A stretch of DNA of 64,000 bases from F-183 sp964627455 (GCA_964627455.1 CAZVKC010000009.1:62001-126000), one strand, 5' to 3'; numbered from the stretch's first letter, positions 9,184 to 18,374 are shown. The notes: generated by a model from the sequence alone, not told the origin. Made by a program: numbers and translations.

Positions 9184-9512
9184 TGCGCGAACCTCAGCAT
9201 GCGGGAAATCCCTTTATTCAGGTTCTTCCACTGTTCGGTGGCTTCTGCCAGGCGCTTGCGTCCCGCAGGCGTGATCCGGTAGACGCGTGCGCGCCGCTGG
9301 TTCTCGGTGACCTTCCATTCGCCGGCGATGAGTTGGTCTCGCTCGAGACGGTGAAGGGCAGGGTACAGCGATCCTTCTTCGACCCTCAGAAGGTTTTCGG
9401 TGACGTTCTCGATGTGGAGCGTGATGCCGAAGCCGTGGTTCGGGCCGTGTTCGAGCGTGCTGAGAATCAGCAGGTCGAGGGAACCCTGCAGGTGGTCGTT
9501 CTTCTTCGGCAT
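9180..9512 (-). CDS. PadR-family transcriptional repressor
   Basis: 110-residue winged-helix protein with the PadR signature: DHLQGSLDLLILSTLEHGPNHGFGI, then VEEGSLYPALHRLERDQLI and the wing RRARVYRITPAGRKRL. It is the first gene of the pair with the permease (4-base overlap). It probably represses its own promoter through the palindrome at 9521-9541, which begins 9 bases upstream of its start codon. The divergent protease gene 9632 shares this 119-base intergenic region and may also be affected. Confidence 0.93.
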   Translation of the reverse strand: MPKKNDHLQGSLDLLILSTLEHGPNHGFGITLHIENVTENLLRVEEGSLYPALHRLERDQLIAGEWKVTENQRRARVYRITPAGRKRLAEATEQWKNLNKGISRMLRFAQ

Positions 9513-9520
9513 GGCGACTA

Positions 9521-9541
9521 AGATATCTAGGGTAGATGTCT
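9521..9541. promoter_or_regulatory. Palindromic operator, probable PadR site
   Basis: AGATATCTA, GGG, TAGATGTCT: two 9-base arms with one mismatch around a 3-base centre, just upstream of the padR start codon. Autoregulation through such a site is the rule in PadR systems; assignment here rests on position and symmetry. Confidence 0.65.
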
Positions 9542-9631
9542 ATGTCAAGGGGCCGGCAGTTCTCGACCTAGCCGTTTTGCCGGTGCGACGGAAGGCCGTT
9601 GCGAAGCATCCTGATTACAGGAGACGAGCAA

Positions 9632-10347
9632 ATGGTGAATCCTCTGGCGGCGCTGTCCGATCAATTGGCGAATGCGGTGAGCGCGGCGTCCGCCTCTACG
9701 GTGGCGATTCTTTCGGGCGGCGCGTTTGTGGCGAGCGGCGTCGTCTGGAAGTCCGGCATCGCGGTCACGACCGATCATGCGTTGAAGAAAGCTGACGGCA
9801 AACTGGAGGTCGTGCTGCCGGATGGCCGCCGATGTGATGCCTCATTGCAGGGACGCGCGGGCGGTGTGGATGTCGCGGCCGTGCGGTTCGACGGCGATGT
9901 CGCGATGCCAGTGCTGGGCGATCCTTCTGAGGTTCGCACGGGGCAGTTGATGCTGGTGACGGGCCGCAGTCTGGATACGGGCGTCAACGCGACGATGGGC
10001 GTGGTCAGCGCCGTGTCGGGCGCCTGGCGGACCTGGCGCGGCGGACAGATGGATCAGTTCATTCGCCTCGATGTCGCGCTGTTTCCCGGAGTCAACGGCG
10101 GCGCCGTGGTGAATCCGGAAGGCCGCGTGGTGGGGGTGGCGACCAACGCGTTGTCTCGCATTGCTGGCGTCGTGATTCCGGTGGCGACCGTGGACGCGGC
10201 GCTGGCGGGGATCCTCGAGGGTCGCGCCTCGAAGCCCGGCTACCTCGGTGTCGGACTGCATGAGGTCGAGTACGAAGGCCGCAAGGTTCCGATTCTGCTG
10301 AGCGTGATGCCGGGCGGCGCGGCTGCTGCGGCGGGACTGGTTGTCGG
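9632..10347 (+). CDS. Trypsin-like (HtrA-type) protein lacking the catalytic serine, 3' end in assembly gap
   Basis: S1C-type fold: TTDHAL keeps the histidine, GGVDVAAVRF keeps the aspartate, but the serine site reads FPGVNGGAVVN where active enzymes have PGNSGG, so the nucleophile is Asn. Residues about 200-240 begin a PDZ domain (GYLGVGLHEVEY) cut by the N run. The start ATG at 9632 is supported by AGGAGA 7 bases upstream; an in-frame ATG at 9599 lacks such a site. No convincing signal peptide is visible. I infer an inactive protease homologue that binds substrate or modulates the active paralogue beyond the gap. Confidence 0.75.
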
Positions 10348-10447
10348 NNNNNNNNNNNNNNNNNNNNNNNNNNNNNNNNNNNNNNNNNNNNNNNNNNNNN
10401 NNNNNNNNNNNNNNNNNNNNNNNNNNNNNNNNNNNNNNNNNNNNNNN
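10348..10447. other. Assembly gap (100 N)
   Basis: Exactly 100 Ns, the conventional placeholder for a scaffold gap of unknown size. The reading frame happens to stay open across it, but protein order (PDZ start before it, protease His motif just after it) shows that the end of one gene and the start of another are missing here. Confidence 0.98.
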
Positions 10448-11137
10448 ATCGTGACCAACGCACACGTGGTCGGAAATCATGAACGTGTTCAGGTTCGGTT
10501 GTGGAACGGGCAATCTGCTGATGCGCGCGTAACGCACAGGCATGCGAGCCGGGACCTTGCGCTGCTGCAGGCTCCAGTGTCGAACTGGCCCGCAGCGGTT
10601 TTGGGTTCCAGCGTGTCGTTGCGGCCGGGCGCGTTTGTGATGGCCGTGGGCAATCCACTGGGATTCGTGGGCGCATTGAGTACCGGTGTCGTGTATTCGG
10701 CGGGCGAGTGGATTCAGGCGTCGGTGCGGCTCGCACCCGGCAATTCCGGAGGTCCACTGGCGGACGCCGAAGGGCGCGTGGTGGGCATCAATACGATGGT
10801 GGCGCGCGGTGGATTGGGGTTTGCGATCCCGTCCGATGTGGTGCGTGCGTTTCTGTTGAAGCCTCGCACGCCCGTGTTGGGGATCGCGGTGCATCCCACC
10901 CGCGAAGGACTGGTCGTGCTGCGCGTCGATCCCGATAGCGCCGCGGCGCGTGCGTCCCTGCTGGTGGGCGATGTCCTGGTGAACTTCCAGTCGCCCGAGG
11001 ATTTGCGGCGCTGCATCGAAAACGCAGGTGAATCTCTGCTGGTGGAGTTCCGGCGCGGGGGCAAACCGAACCCGCGTACGGTAGTGGTGCAACTCGACGA
11101 CACGTCCTCGCCGGGGAGGACGGCTGCCGCGGCATGA
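10448..11137 (+). CDS. Trypsin-like serine protease with PDZ domain (HtrA/DegP-like), 5' end in assembly gap
   Basis: 230 codons remain. The catalytic triad looks complete: TNAHVV (His) immediately after the gap, RDLALLQ (Asp) and APGNSGGPL (Ser). A PDZ-like domain follows (LGIAVHPTREGLVVLRVDPDSAAARASLLVGDVLV), so the likely role is PDZ-guided proteolysis of misfolded or regulatory proteins. The N-terminus, including any signal peptide, is hidden in the gap. It overlaps the LuxR-type gene by 4 bases (ATGA). It is paired with the serine-less paralogue upstream. Confidence 0.88.
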   Translation: MVTNAHVVGNHERVQVRLWNGQSADARVTHRHASRDLALLQAPVSNWPAAVLGSSVSLRPGAFVMAVGNPLGFVGALSTGVVYSAGEWIQASVRLAPGNSGGPLADAEGRVVGINTMVARGGLGFAIPSDVVRAFLLKPRTPVLGIAVHPTREGLVVLRVDPDSAAARASLLVGDVLVNFQSPEDLRRCIENAGESLLVEFRRGGKPNPRTVVVQLDDTSSPGRTAAAA

Positions 11138-11703
11138 TCCGTGTATCGGTGCAGGCGCGTGGACTCGTCAAGGCCGGAATCGAGAGTTTGCTCGAGGAGA
11201 CGCCTGCGGTGCAACTCGTGCCGGATCCGGCGGAAGCAGAGATCCTCATCGCGCATGTCGAGACCGAACTGCCGGCGCAACTGATGAGCGAGCGCATGCC
11301 GCCGCTGATCGTCTTGTCGGACGCGCCCCGCCGCGAATGGCTATTCGCGGAAACGCAGGGTTCGCCGGTGCGTGCGATCCTGCCGCGCAATGTGCAGGGC
11401 GGGGAACTCGCGGCAGCAATTCAGGCTGTGCACGCGGGGCTCGCCGTGATGCATCCGGAAAGCCTCCGCGCTTCCGAAGAAGTGCTAGCGCAACCGGAGA
11501 TCGAGCCCGTCCTGACGCCGCGTGAAATCGAGGTCCTGCGGCGCGTGGCGGAGGGTTCGCCGAACAAGATCATCGCGCACGAACTCGGGATCTCCGAGCA
11601 CACGGTGAAGTTCCACGTGGCGCAGATCCTCAGCAAACTGCAGGCGGGCAGCCGCACTGAAGCCGTCACCGCGGGCCTGCGGCTCGGCATCGTGCACCTG
11701 TAG
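11134..11703 (+). CDS. LuxR/NarL-type regulator with degenerate receiver domain
   Basis: 189 residues. The C-terminal helix-turn-helix is textbook NarL/FixJ (LTPREIEVLRRVAEG, PNKIIAHELGISEHTVKFHVAQILSKLQA). The N-terminal 115 residues have receiver-like layout, but the acidic pocket after strand 1 is replaced (VSVQARGLVKAG) and the phospho-acceptor strand reads ILIAHVE with no Asp, so classical phosphorylation is unlikely. The start codon overlaps the protease stop by 4 bases, arguing that protease and regulator work together, perhaps with protease activity or protein contact replacing phosphorylation. No histidine kinase is adjacent. Confidence 0.82.
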   Translation: MIRVSVQARGLVKAGIESLLEETPAVQLVPDPAEAEILIAHVETELPAQLMSERMPPLIVLSDAPRREWLFAETQGSPVRAILPRNVQGGELAAAIQAVHAGLAVMHPESLRASEEVLAQPEIEPVLTPREIEVLRRVAEGSPNKIIAHELGISEHTVKFHVAQILSKLQAGSRTEAVTAGLRLGIVHL

Positions 11704-11705
11704 CG

Positions 11706-13223
11706 CTATTGCATCGTGAACAGCGCGGCCATCGTCTCGATGCCTTCCCACAAGTTCGCGATCCGCAGATTCTCGTTGAAGCTGTGCTGGTTGTTGTCGT
11801 GATTCACCGTCGGGATCTGGATCGTCGGCGCGCCGAGCACCTGCTCGATCATGAACAGCGGCACGCTACCGCCGGTGTTGGGACGCTTGATCATCGGCCC
11901 GAACGCGCGTTCCATCGTCCGGATCACCGTCTGCGCGATCGGGATGTCCATCGGCGTGCGCACCGCCACGTATCCGCCACGCTCCGGCTTCATCCACACG
12001 ACCTTGCGATGCGCCATGCGTGTGGCTGCGTCGGGCTCCTTGTCCGTCACGAAGAATCCCTGCTTCTCGATGTGACGCCGCAGCCGCGCGATCGCCTGTT
12101 CCTTCGAAATCCCTTTCACCAGCCGCATGTCGATCGAGGCAGTCGCGGTCGACGGGATCACGTTCGCGCCTCCCGCACCGACATGCGCGCTTTCGAAACC
12201 GCGAATGTTCAGCGACGGAAGGGTGAGGAGTTCCGCGAGTGTCTTGCCCGCCCCGTCCGCCCCGCCGAGCCACAGCTCTTTCTTCAACTGCTCGTCGTTG
12301 ACCGGCATTTCCGCGAGCGCCTTCTTGTCCGCGGGACTCAACGGCAGGATGTCGTCATAAAACCCTTCGATGAGAATGCGCCCGTCGTCGTCCTTCATTG
12401 ACGAGAGCAGGCGCGACAGCATGAGCGCGGGATTCGGCGCCCAGTTGCCATAGTGGCCCGAATGCAATTCACGGCGGGGGCCATAGACGGTGAGGTCGAC
12501 GGTTTGAACGCCGCGCGCGCCGAACACGATCTGCCGGCGGCGGCTTTGGTCCACAGGACCATCGCAAATCAGCCACGCGTCGGACTGCAACACATCCTTG
12601 TGCGCCTCGAGGATGCGGTCGAGGTTCGTGGACCCCGCCTCTTCCTCTCCCTCAAAGACGAACTTCACGTTGATCGAGGGCTGGATGCCGCGCGCACGCA
12701 TCGCGTCGATCGCCGCGAGCATCATCTGAATGGGCGCCTTGTCGTCCGACGACGAACGTCCGAACAGCCGCCACTCAGGGTTGAACGTCTGCGCGGGAAG
12801 CGGGATGTCCTGGCCTCCGTCTTCAATCGATGCGGTGCGAAGCACAGGGGTGTACGGCTGGCCGCCCTTCCAATCCTTGGGGGTCACCGGCTGCCCGTCG
12901 TAGTGCGCGTAGAAAACGAGTGTGAGTTTCGCGCCGGGACTTTTCCACTCACCAAAGACCACCGGATTCGCGTCCGGAACCTCCAGCAATCGCGCGGGGA
13001 TCCCGCGTTTTTCCATCATCCTCTTGATTAATTCCGCGTTTCGCCTTATATTCGCCTTATCGGAGGCGACGTTTGGGATGGCGAGTAGCTCGATGTACTC
13101 GTCGACGATGGCGCGTTCGTGCGCGATGCGCCATTCCCGCGCGGCCGTGACGGCTGTCGGGGGTGTTTGGGCGTAGACCGCGACAGCGGTGCAGCAGCAG
13201 AGCAAGTCAGTCAGGCGGCGCAT
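11706..13223 (-). CDS. Exported M20-family metallopeptidase (dipeptidase-like)
   Basis: 505 residues starting with a signal sequence (LTDLLCCCTAVAVYAQ). The di-zinc M20 pattern is present: FYAHYDGQP (His, Asp), GRSSSDDKAP (bridging Asp), FEGEEEAGS (catalytic and ligand Glu), a dimerisation domain with ELHSGHYG, and the C-terminal ligand in NQHSFNENLR. Members trim dipeptides or N-acyl amino acids. It is probably periplasmic. It ends 2 bases from the convergent regulator gene, and its start is divergent from uvrA with only 23 bases between, so the promoters must overlap neighbouring coding sequence. Confidence 0.9.
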   Translation of the reverse strand: MRRLTDLLCCCTAVAVYAQTPPTAVTAAREWRIAHERAIVDEYIELLAIPNVASDKANIRRNAELIKRMMEKRGIPARLLEVPDANPVVFGEWKSPGAKLTLVFYAHYDGQPVTPKDWKGGQPYTPVLRTASIEDGGQDIPLPAQTFNPEWRLFGRSSSDDKAPIQMMLAAIDAMRARGIQPSINVKFVFEGEEEAGSTNLDRILEAHKDVLQSDAWLICDGPVDQSRRRQIVFGARGVQTVDLTVYGPRRELHSGHYGNWAPNPALMLSRLLSSMKDDDGRILIEGFYDDILPLSPADKKALAEMPVNDEQLKKELWLGGADGAGKTLAELLTLPSLNIRGFESAHVGAGGANVIPSTATASIDMRLVKGISKEQAIARLRRHIEKQGFFVTDKEPDAATRMAHRKVVWMKPERGGYVAVRTPMDIPIAQTVIRTMERAFGPMIKRPNTGGSVPLFMIEQVLGAPTIQIPTVNHDNNQHSFNENLRIANLWEGIETMAALFTMQ

Positions 13224-13246
13224 TCTCTTACAATAAAGGTATCCCC

Positions 13247-16039
13247 TTGCAAGAATCCATCAGCATTCGCGGGGCTCGTGTGCACAACCTCAAGAACGTG
13301 TCACTCGAGATTCCGCACAACAAGCTAACTGTCGTTACGGGCGTGTCGGGATCCGGCAAGTCTTCGCTCGTGTTCGACACCGTGTACGCCGAAGGTCAGC
13401 GGCGTTACGTAGAATCGCTGTCGGCGTACGCGCGCCAGTTTCTGGAGCGAATGGAGAAGCCCGATGTCGACGAGATCGACGGCATCGCGCCGCCGATTGC
13501 GATCAAGCAGAAGAACCAGACGCGCAATCCGCGATCGACCGTTGCGACTTCGACCGAACTATACGACTTTCTCCGGTTGCTGTATGCGCGTGTCGGCCGC
13601 ACGTATTGTTACAAATGCGGCGACCAGGTGATCCGCGACACCGTGGATCACGTCGCGGCGCGTGTTCTGCAGGAACCCGAGCGTTCGCGCTGGTACATTT
13701 TGTTCCCCATCCGCGTGCCCGAATCGAAAGACCGCAAGGTCAGCGAGGCGTTGCGCGACCATTTGTTCGACCTGCGTAAACGCGGCTTCACGCGCTTGTT
13801 CCAGAACGGGCAGACGTTTGAATTCTCGACGCCCGAATCGATCATGAACGTCGACTTCAAGAAGCAGGTGTATGTGCTCGTCGATCGCATCGCGATTGCG
13901 CCGGACCTGCATCAGCGCATCGTCGATTCGCTCGAGATTTGCTATCGCGAAGCGGGCGAGGTGGTGTTTCAGGAGGCGAGCGGCGAACGCGAACTGGTCT
14001 TCAGCGAGAAGTTTTCCTGCAAGAAATGCGGCATCGAGTACGTGCAGCCGGAACCCGGCCTGTTCAGCTTCAACTCGCCGTTCGGGGCCTGCCGCCGCTG
14101 CCAGGGTTTCGGCAATACGATCGATTACGACATGGATCTCGTCATTCCCGACAAGAGCGTGTCGATCGATAAGGGCGCCATCGATCCGTGGATGCGGCCG
14201 GCCTACAACTGGTACATGAAGGAATTCAAGTCCGACTACAAGGGCCGGATTCGCACCAACGTGCCGGTGGCGGAACTCAATCCGGACGAGTGGAAGATCC
14301 TCGAAAAGGGCTTGAAAGGTTTTTGGGACGAAGTCGAGACCAAAAAGTACAAGGTCCACGTGCGCGTGTTCATGAGCCGGTATCGCGGATACGCGGAATG
14401 CCCGGAATGCCGCGGTTCGCGCCTCAGGCAGGATGCTCTCAACATCCGCATCGGCGGCAGGACACTCGCCGACATCGTCAAGTTCAACATTGAAGAGGCG
14501 TACGATTTCTTCAATCGTGTCGAACTGAACGACGAAGAGAAGGTGATCGCCGACAAGTTGCTCGTTGAGATTCAGCAGCGGTTGAAGTTCCTCAACGATG
14601 TCGGACTTGAGTATTTGACGCTCGACCGGTTGTCGATGACGCTCTCGGGCGGCGAGGCGCAGCGGATCCAACTTGCGACCTGTTTGGGTTCACGGCTGGT
14701 GGGATCGTGCTACGTGCTTGATGAGCCCTCGATCGGCCTGCATTCGCGCGACACGAAGCGGCTGATCCACATCCTCGAAGATCTGCGCGATATCGGCAAT
14801 ACGATTCTCGTGGTCGAGCACGATCCCGATGTGATGCGGGCGGCGGATCATGTGGTCGACATGGGGCCCGGCGCCGGCGAGCGCGGCGGCGAGGTGATCT
14901 TCGAAGGATCCTTCAAGAAACTGACCGGCAACAGCAACAAGTCCCTCACCGGCAAGTATCTGCGCGGAGAACTGCACACCTCGAAGTTCGTGAAGCGGCG
15001 TCCGTTCAACGCGAAGAAGACGGTGAAGTTCATCGGCGCGCGGGCGCACAACCTCAAGGGCATCGACGTCGAACTGCCGTTGAACATGATGGTCGCCGTG
15101 ACCGGCGTTTCGGGATCCGGCAAGTCGACTCTCGTACACGAGGTCATCCACAAGGCGCTCGAAAAACTGCTCAAGCGCGACACGCCGAAACAGGCGGCGG
15201 AAGAGAACGAATTCGCGGTGGAGAAGGTCACCTGCAGGCGCGTCGAACGCGCGAACCTGCTGCGTGAAGTCATCCTGGTGGACCAGTCGCCGATCGGCCG
15301 CACGCCGCGCTCGAACCCGGTGACGTACGTGAAAGCGTTCGACATCATTCGCGAAGTCTTCGCGTCAACGACGGAAGCCGACAAGCGCGGTTACAACGCG
15401 GGGCACTTCTCGTTCAACATCCCCGGCGGACGTTGCGAAACTTGCCAGGGCGACGGCACGGTCACGGTCGAAATGCAGTTCCTGGCGGACGTCGAACTGA
15501 TCTGCGACGAGTGCAAGGGCACGCGGTACAAAAGCGGGATTCTCGAAGTCCGGCACAAGGGGCTGAACATCCACGAGGTGCTGAAGTTGACGATCAAAGA
15601 GGCGCTCGGCTTCTTCTCCGATCACACGCGGCTGACTGCGAAGCTGAAGGTCCTCGATGATGTGGGGCTCGGGTACCTGCGGCTGGGGCAGTCCGCAACG
15701 ACGCTGTCGGGCGGCGAAGCGCAGCGCGTGAAACTGGCGGCGCACCTCAACCAGTCGTCCTCGGATGGCGTGTTGTATATCTTCGACGAGCCGACCACCG
15801 GCCTGCATTTCGACGACATCGCGAAACTGCTCGATGCCTTCCAGCGGCTCATCGCCAATGGCGCGAGCATCCTGATCATCGAACACAACATGGACGTCAT
15901 CCGGACCGCGGACTGGGTGATCGACCTGGGTCCGGAAGGCGGAGCCAAGGGCGGACAGATCGTCGCGGTTGGAAACCCGGAGCAGATCGCAGCCGTCCCT
16001 CACTCGTATACTGGTCAGTTCCTGGCAAAGGTGCTCTAA
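13247..16039 (+). CDS. uvrA: Excinuclease ABC subunit A
   Basis: Damage-recognition ATPase of nucleotide excision repair, partner of UvrB. Two ABC modules: Walker A GVSGSGKSS at residues 32-40 and GVSGSGKST in the second half, with signatures LSGGEAQRIQLA and LSGGEAQRVKLA. Zinc-module cysteines are seen as CKKCGIEY...CRRCQGFG and CETCQGDGT...CDECKGTRY. I chose the TTG at 13247 (AAAGG 7 bases upstream), giving MQESISIRGARVHNLKN and 930 residues, the usual UvrA beginning; a longer frame from 13163 would add residues antisense to the divergent peptidase. The next gene starts 3 bases after the stop. Confidence 0.96.
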   Translation: MQESISIRGARVHNLKNVSLEIPHNKLTVVTGVSGSGKSSLVFDTVYAEGQRRYVESLSAYARQFLERMEKPDVDEIDGIAPPIAIKQKNQTRNPRSTVATSTELYDFLRLLYARVGRTYCYKCGDQVIRDTVDHVAARVLQEPERSRWYILFPIRVPESKDRKVSEALRDHLFDLRKRGFTRLFQNGQTFEFSTPESIMNVDFKKQVYVLVDRIAIAPDLHQRIVDSLEICYREAGEVVFQEASGERELVFSEKFSCKKCGIEYVQPEPGLFSFNSPFGACRRCQGFGNTIDYDMDLVIPDKSVSIDKGAIDPWMRPAYNWYMKEFKSDYKGRIRTNVPVAELNPDEWKILEKGLKGFWDEVETKKYKVHVRVFMSRYRGYAECPECRGSRLRQDALNIRIGGRTLADIVKFNIEEAYDFFNRVELNDEEKVIADKLLVEIQQRLKFLNDVGLEYLTLDRLSMTLSGGEAQRIQLATCLGSRLVGSCYVLDEPSIGLHSRDTKRLIHILEDLRDIGNTILVVEHDPDVMRAADHVVDMGPGAGERGGEVIFEGSFKKLTGNSNKSLTGKYLRGELHTSKFVKRRPFNAKKTVKFIGARAHNLKGIDVELPLNMMVAVTGVSGSGKSTLVHEVIHKALEKLLKRDTPKQAAEENEFAVEKVTCRRVERANLLREVILVDQSPIGRTPRSNPVTYVKAFDIIREVFASTTEADKRGYNAGHFSFNIPGGRCETCQGDGTVTVEMQFLADVELICDECKGTRYKSGILEVRHKGLNIHEVLKLTIKEALGFFSDHTRLTAKLKVLDDVGLGYLRLGQSATTLSGGEAQRVKLAAHLNQSSSDGVLYIFDEPTTGLHFDDIAKLLDAFQRLIANGASILIIEHNMDVIRTADWVIDLGPEGGAKGGQIVAVGNPEQIAAVPHSYTGQFLAKVL

Positions 16040-16042
16040 AGA

Positions 16043-17269
16043 ATGCTCGCTGTTTCCCTCGCTTGCGCGGCGGCGCTCCTGGTGCTGCAACAACAGCCCG
16101 ATTACTCGGACCTTGGCATCAAGGCGCTGGAAGGCCAGAAGTACGAAAAGGCCATCGGACTGTTCCAGAAGGCGCTGGCGGCGGATCCGAACGATTACTT
16201 CGCGCACTTTCATCTGGCTCTCGCGAGTTCCGCCATTCATCGCGATGATGTGGCGATCGAGCACTACCGCAGGACGCTCGCACTAAAGCCCGGGCTGTAT
16301 CAGGCGGAACTCAACCTCGGCATCGTGCTGGTGGAAAACCGCAAGTCCAAGGACGCGATCCCGCTGCTCGCGGATGCGGTGCAGCAGAAGCCCGCTGAGT
16401 TCCGGCCCGTGTATTATCTGGCCGAAGCGCAGTTTGCCGAGCAACAATACACGGACGCGGAAAAGTCGTACCGCGCAGCCCTGGCTCTCGACGCCAAGTC
16501 AGGATCCGCGCAATACGGTCTGGCGCGGGCGCTGCTGAAACAGGACAAACTCGCCGATGCGCAGACTGAGTTCCTGAAGGCGGGGCAGATCGATCCGCAG
16601 TATGCCGATGCCGTGCTGGAAATGGCGGCGCTCTATGAGGAGAAGAAACAGGCAGACGCGGCGATTGCCATTTACCGGCAGTTCCCCAATACCGCGGCGG
16701 CGCAGGAACGCCTCGGAGCATTGCTACTGGCGCAAGACAAGCCCGCGGACGCCGTCGCGCCGCTCGAGTTCGCGGTCGGCAAGTCCCCGACCCCCGGCAA
16801 CCGGTTCGCGCTCGCGAAGGCGTATCTGCGCAGCAACCAGGCGTCGAAGGCGCTCGGGTTGATCGAGCAGACGATCGCCGCGGAACCGAAAGAGCCCGAA
16901 CTCTACATGATTCGCGGGCGGATTCTGCGGGATCAGAAGAAGTTCACGGATGCGGCGAACTCGTTCTATACGGCTGCGAAACTGCAGCCCAACAACGCGG
17001 AGGCGTGGACGGAGATGGCCGGCGTCCTCGTGCTGGTGGAAGACTACGGTACGGCGATGGCCGCGCTGGACAAGGTCCGGCAACTGGGCGCGGAAACGCC
17101 AGGGCACTACTTTCTGCGGGCGATCGTGCTGGACAAGAACAAACAGCTGAAACCGGCGCTGGAAGAGTATCGTAAGTTCCTGGCGTCGTCCGAAGGCAAG
17201 AATCCTGACCGGGAGTTCCAGGCCAGGCAGCGGGCTAAAATCATAGAGAAAGAGCTTTCGAAGAGATAG
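16043..17269 (+). CDS. Secreted TPR-repeat protein
   Basis: 408 residues: hydrophobic N-terminal signal (LAVSLACAAALLVLQQQ), then about ten tandem 34-residue tetratricopeptide repeats. The consensus is visible, for example YEKAIGLFQKALAADPNDYFAHFHLALA and FTDAANSFYTAAKLQPNNAEAWTEMAGVLV. TPR superhelices bind partner proteins; none can be named. It lies 3 bases after uvrA and 5 before the next secreted protein, so co-transcription is likely even though a functional tie to repair is not obvious. Confidence 0.85.
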   Translation: MLAVSLACAAALLVLQQQPDYSDLGIKALEGQKYEKAIGLFQKALAADPNDYFAHFHLALASSAIHRDDVAIEHYRRTLALKPGLYQAELNLGIVLVENRKSKDAIPLLADAVQQKPAEFRPVYYLAEAQFAEQQYTDAEKSYRAALALDAKSGSAQYGLARALLKQDKLADAQTEFLKAGQIDPQYADAVLEMAALYEEKKQADAAIAIYRQFPNTAAAQERLGALLLAQDKPADAVAPLEFAVGKSPTPGNRFALAKAYLRSNQASKALGLIEQTIAAEPKEPELYMIRGRILRDQKKFTDAANSFYTAAKLQPNNAEAWTEMAGVLVLVEDYGTAMAALDKVRQLGAETPGHYFLRAIVLDKNKQLKPALEEYRKFLASSEGKNPDREFQARQRAKIIEKELSKR

Positions 17270-17274
17270 CATTT

Positions 17275-17697
17275 ATGCTGCTGCCCACGTTGCTGCTGCT
17301 CCTTGTCCCGGTCGCGTTCGACCTCGAATCCGTGAAGGCTGAACCGAATCTGGACCGGCGCGCGGAACTTGCTTTGGACAACGCGAACGCCGCGCTCGAA
17401 AAGGCGAAGACCTCGTACAAGGAAAGCGAGTATAAGAAGGGGCAGACTTCTGTGCTCGAGATCCGCGATTCTGTTGAGGTTTGCCTGGAGGCACTCAAGG
17501 CGACCGGCAAGGATCCGCGCAAGAACGTCAGGCAGTTCAAGAAGGTCGAGCAGCGGATCCAGTTGGTCATTCGCCGTCTCAAAGGGCTCGAACTGGAAGT
17601 GAGTGTCGAGGATCGCCCCACGATCAAGAAGGTCGAGGAACGCCTCGAGGATATCAACGACGAGATCGTATCGGGAATCTTCACGAAGTCCAAATGA
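17275..17697 (+). CDS. Secreted charged helical protein of unknown function (140 aa)
   Basis: Signal-like start MLLPTLLLLLVPVAF followed by about 120 residues rich in Lys, Glu and Leu in heptad-like spacing (RRAELALDNANAALEKAKTSY, VEERLEDINDEIV), predicting a helical bundle or coiled coil. No enzyme motif. It sits between the TPR protein (5-base gap) and another secreted coiled-coil protein (4-base ATGA overlap). The three may form one periplasmic assembly. Function not recognised. Confidence 0.7.
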   Translation: MLLPTLLLLLVPVAFDLESVKAEPNLDRRAELALDNANAALEKAKTSYKESEYKKGQTSVLEIRDSVEVCLEALKATGKDPRKNVRQFKKVEQRIQLVIRRLKGLELEVSVEDRPTIKKVEERLEDINDEIVSGIFTKSK

Positions 17698-18323
17698 AAA
17701 CTCTTCTTGCACTCCTCCTCGCCGGCGTGGCCTGCCTCGCGCAGGACCGGGACTTCCTCACCCCTGACGAAGCAGACCGCGTGCGTGAGGTGCAGGAACC
17801 CAACGATCGCCTCAAACTCTACATCCACTTCGCCCGCCTGCGAGTGGATATGTTGAAGCAGACGTTGTCGAAGGACAAGCCAGGCCGGGCAACCTTCGTC
17901 CACGACACTCTCGAGGACTTTTCGCAGATCATCGAAGCCATCGACACGGTGGCCGACGACGCGATCAAGCGCAAGGTCGACGTCACCGTCGGACTCGCGT
18001 ACGTCGCTGAAGCCGAAAAGGAGTTGCTCACGCAGCTCCAGGAGATCCTCAACAAGCCTCCCAAAGACTTTCAGCGCTACGAGTTCGTGCTCAAGCAGGC
18101 TGTCGAAACCACGCAGGACAGTCTCGAACTCTCGCAGCAGGACATCAAAGACCGGTCACGCGAGGTCGCCGAGCGCGAGCAGAAGATCAAGACTGATCGC
18201 GAGGCGATGATGTCCACTGAAGAACTCAAGGCCAAGAAAGAGACCGAAAAGAAAGCCACCGAACAGAAGAAGAAGGCGCCGACGCTTCGTCGCAAGGGCG
18301 AGTCGGAAAAAAAACAGGACTGA
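17694..18323 (+). CDS. Secreted coiled-coil protein with Lys/Glu-rich tail (209 aa)
   Basis: The ATG at 17694 overlaps the previous stop (ATGA) and yields a clear signal peptide, MKTLLALLLAGVACLAQ, which decides the start over the longer frame beginning at 17481. The mature part is helical and charged. The last 60 residues are almost wholly Lys, Glu, Thr and Arg (for example AKKETEKKATEQKKKAPTLRRK), a likely disordered basic tail. No enzymatic motif. Third member of the secreted trio downstream of uvrA. Function unknown. Confidence 0.72.
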   Translation: MKTLLALLLAGVACLAQDRDFLTPDEADRVREVQEPNDRLKLYIHFARLRVDMLKQTLSKDKPGRATFVHDTLEDFSQIIEAIDTVADDAIKRKVDVTVGLAYVAEAEKELLTQLQEILNKPPKDFQRYEFVLKQAVETTQDSLELSQQDIKDRSREVAEREQKIKTDREAMMSTEELKAKKETEKKATEQKKKAPTLRRKGESEKKQD

Positions 18324-18374
18324 CCTGATCCATTTCTCGTCCCGATCGCGCTCTAGTGAGTAGAGGACAAAAAA

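Noticed and set aside
9599..11137. One 512-residue protease open across the gap
   Set aside because: The frame is kept only because 100 Ns contribute no stops. A PDZ start followed by a new protease His motif shows two genes.
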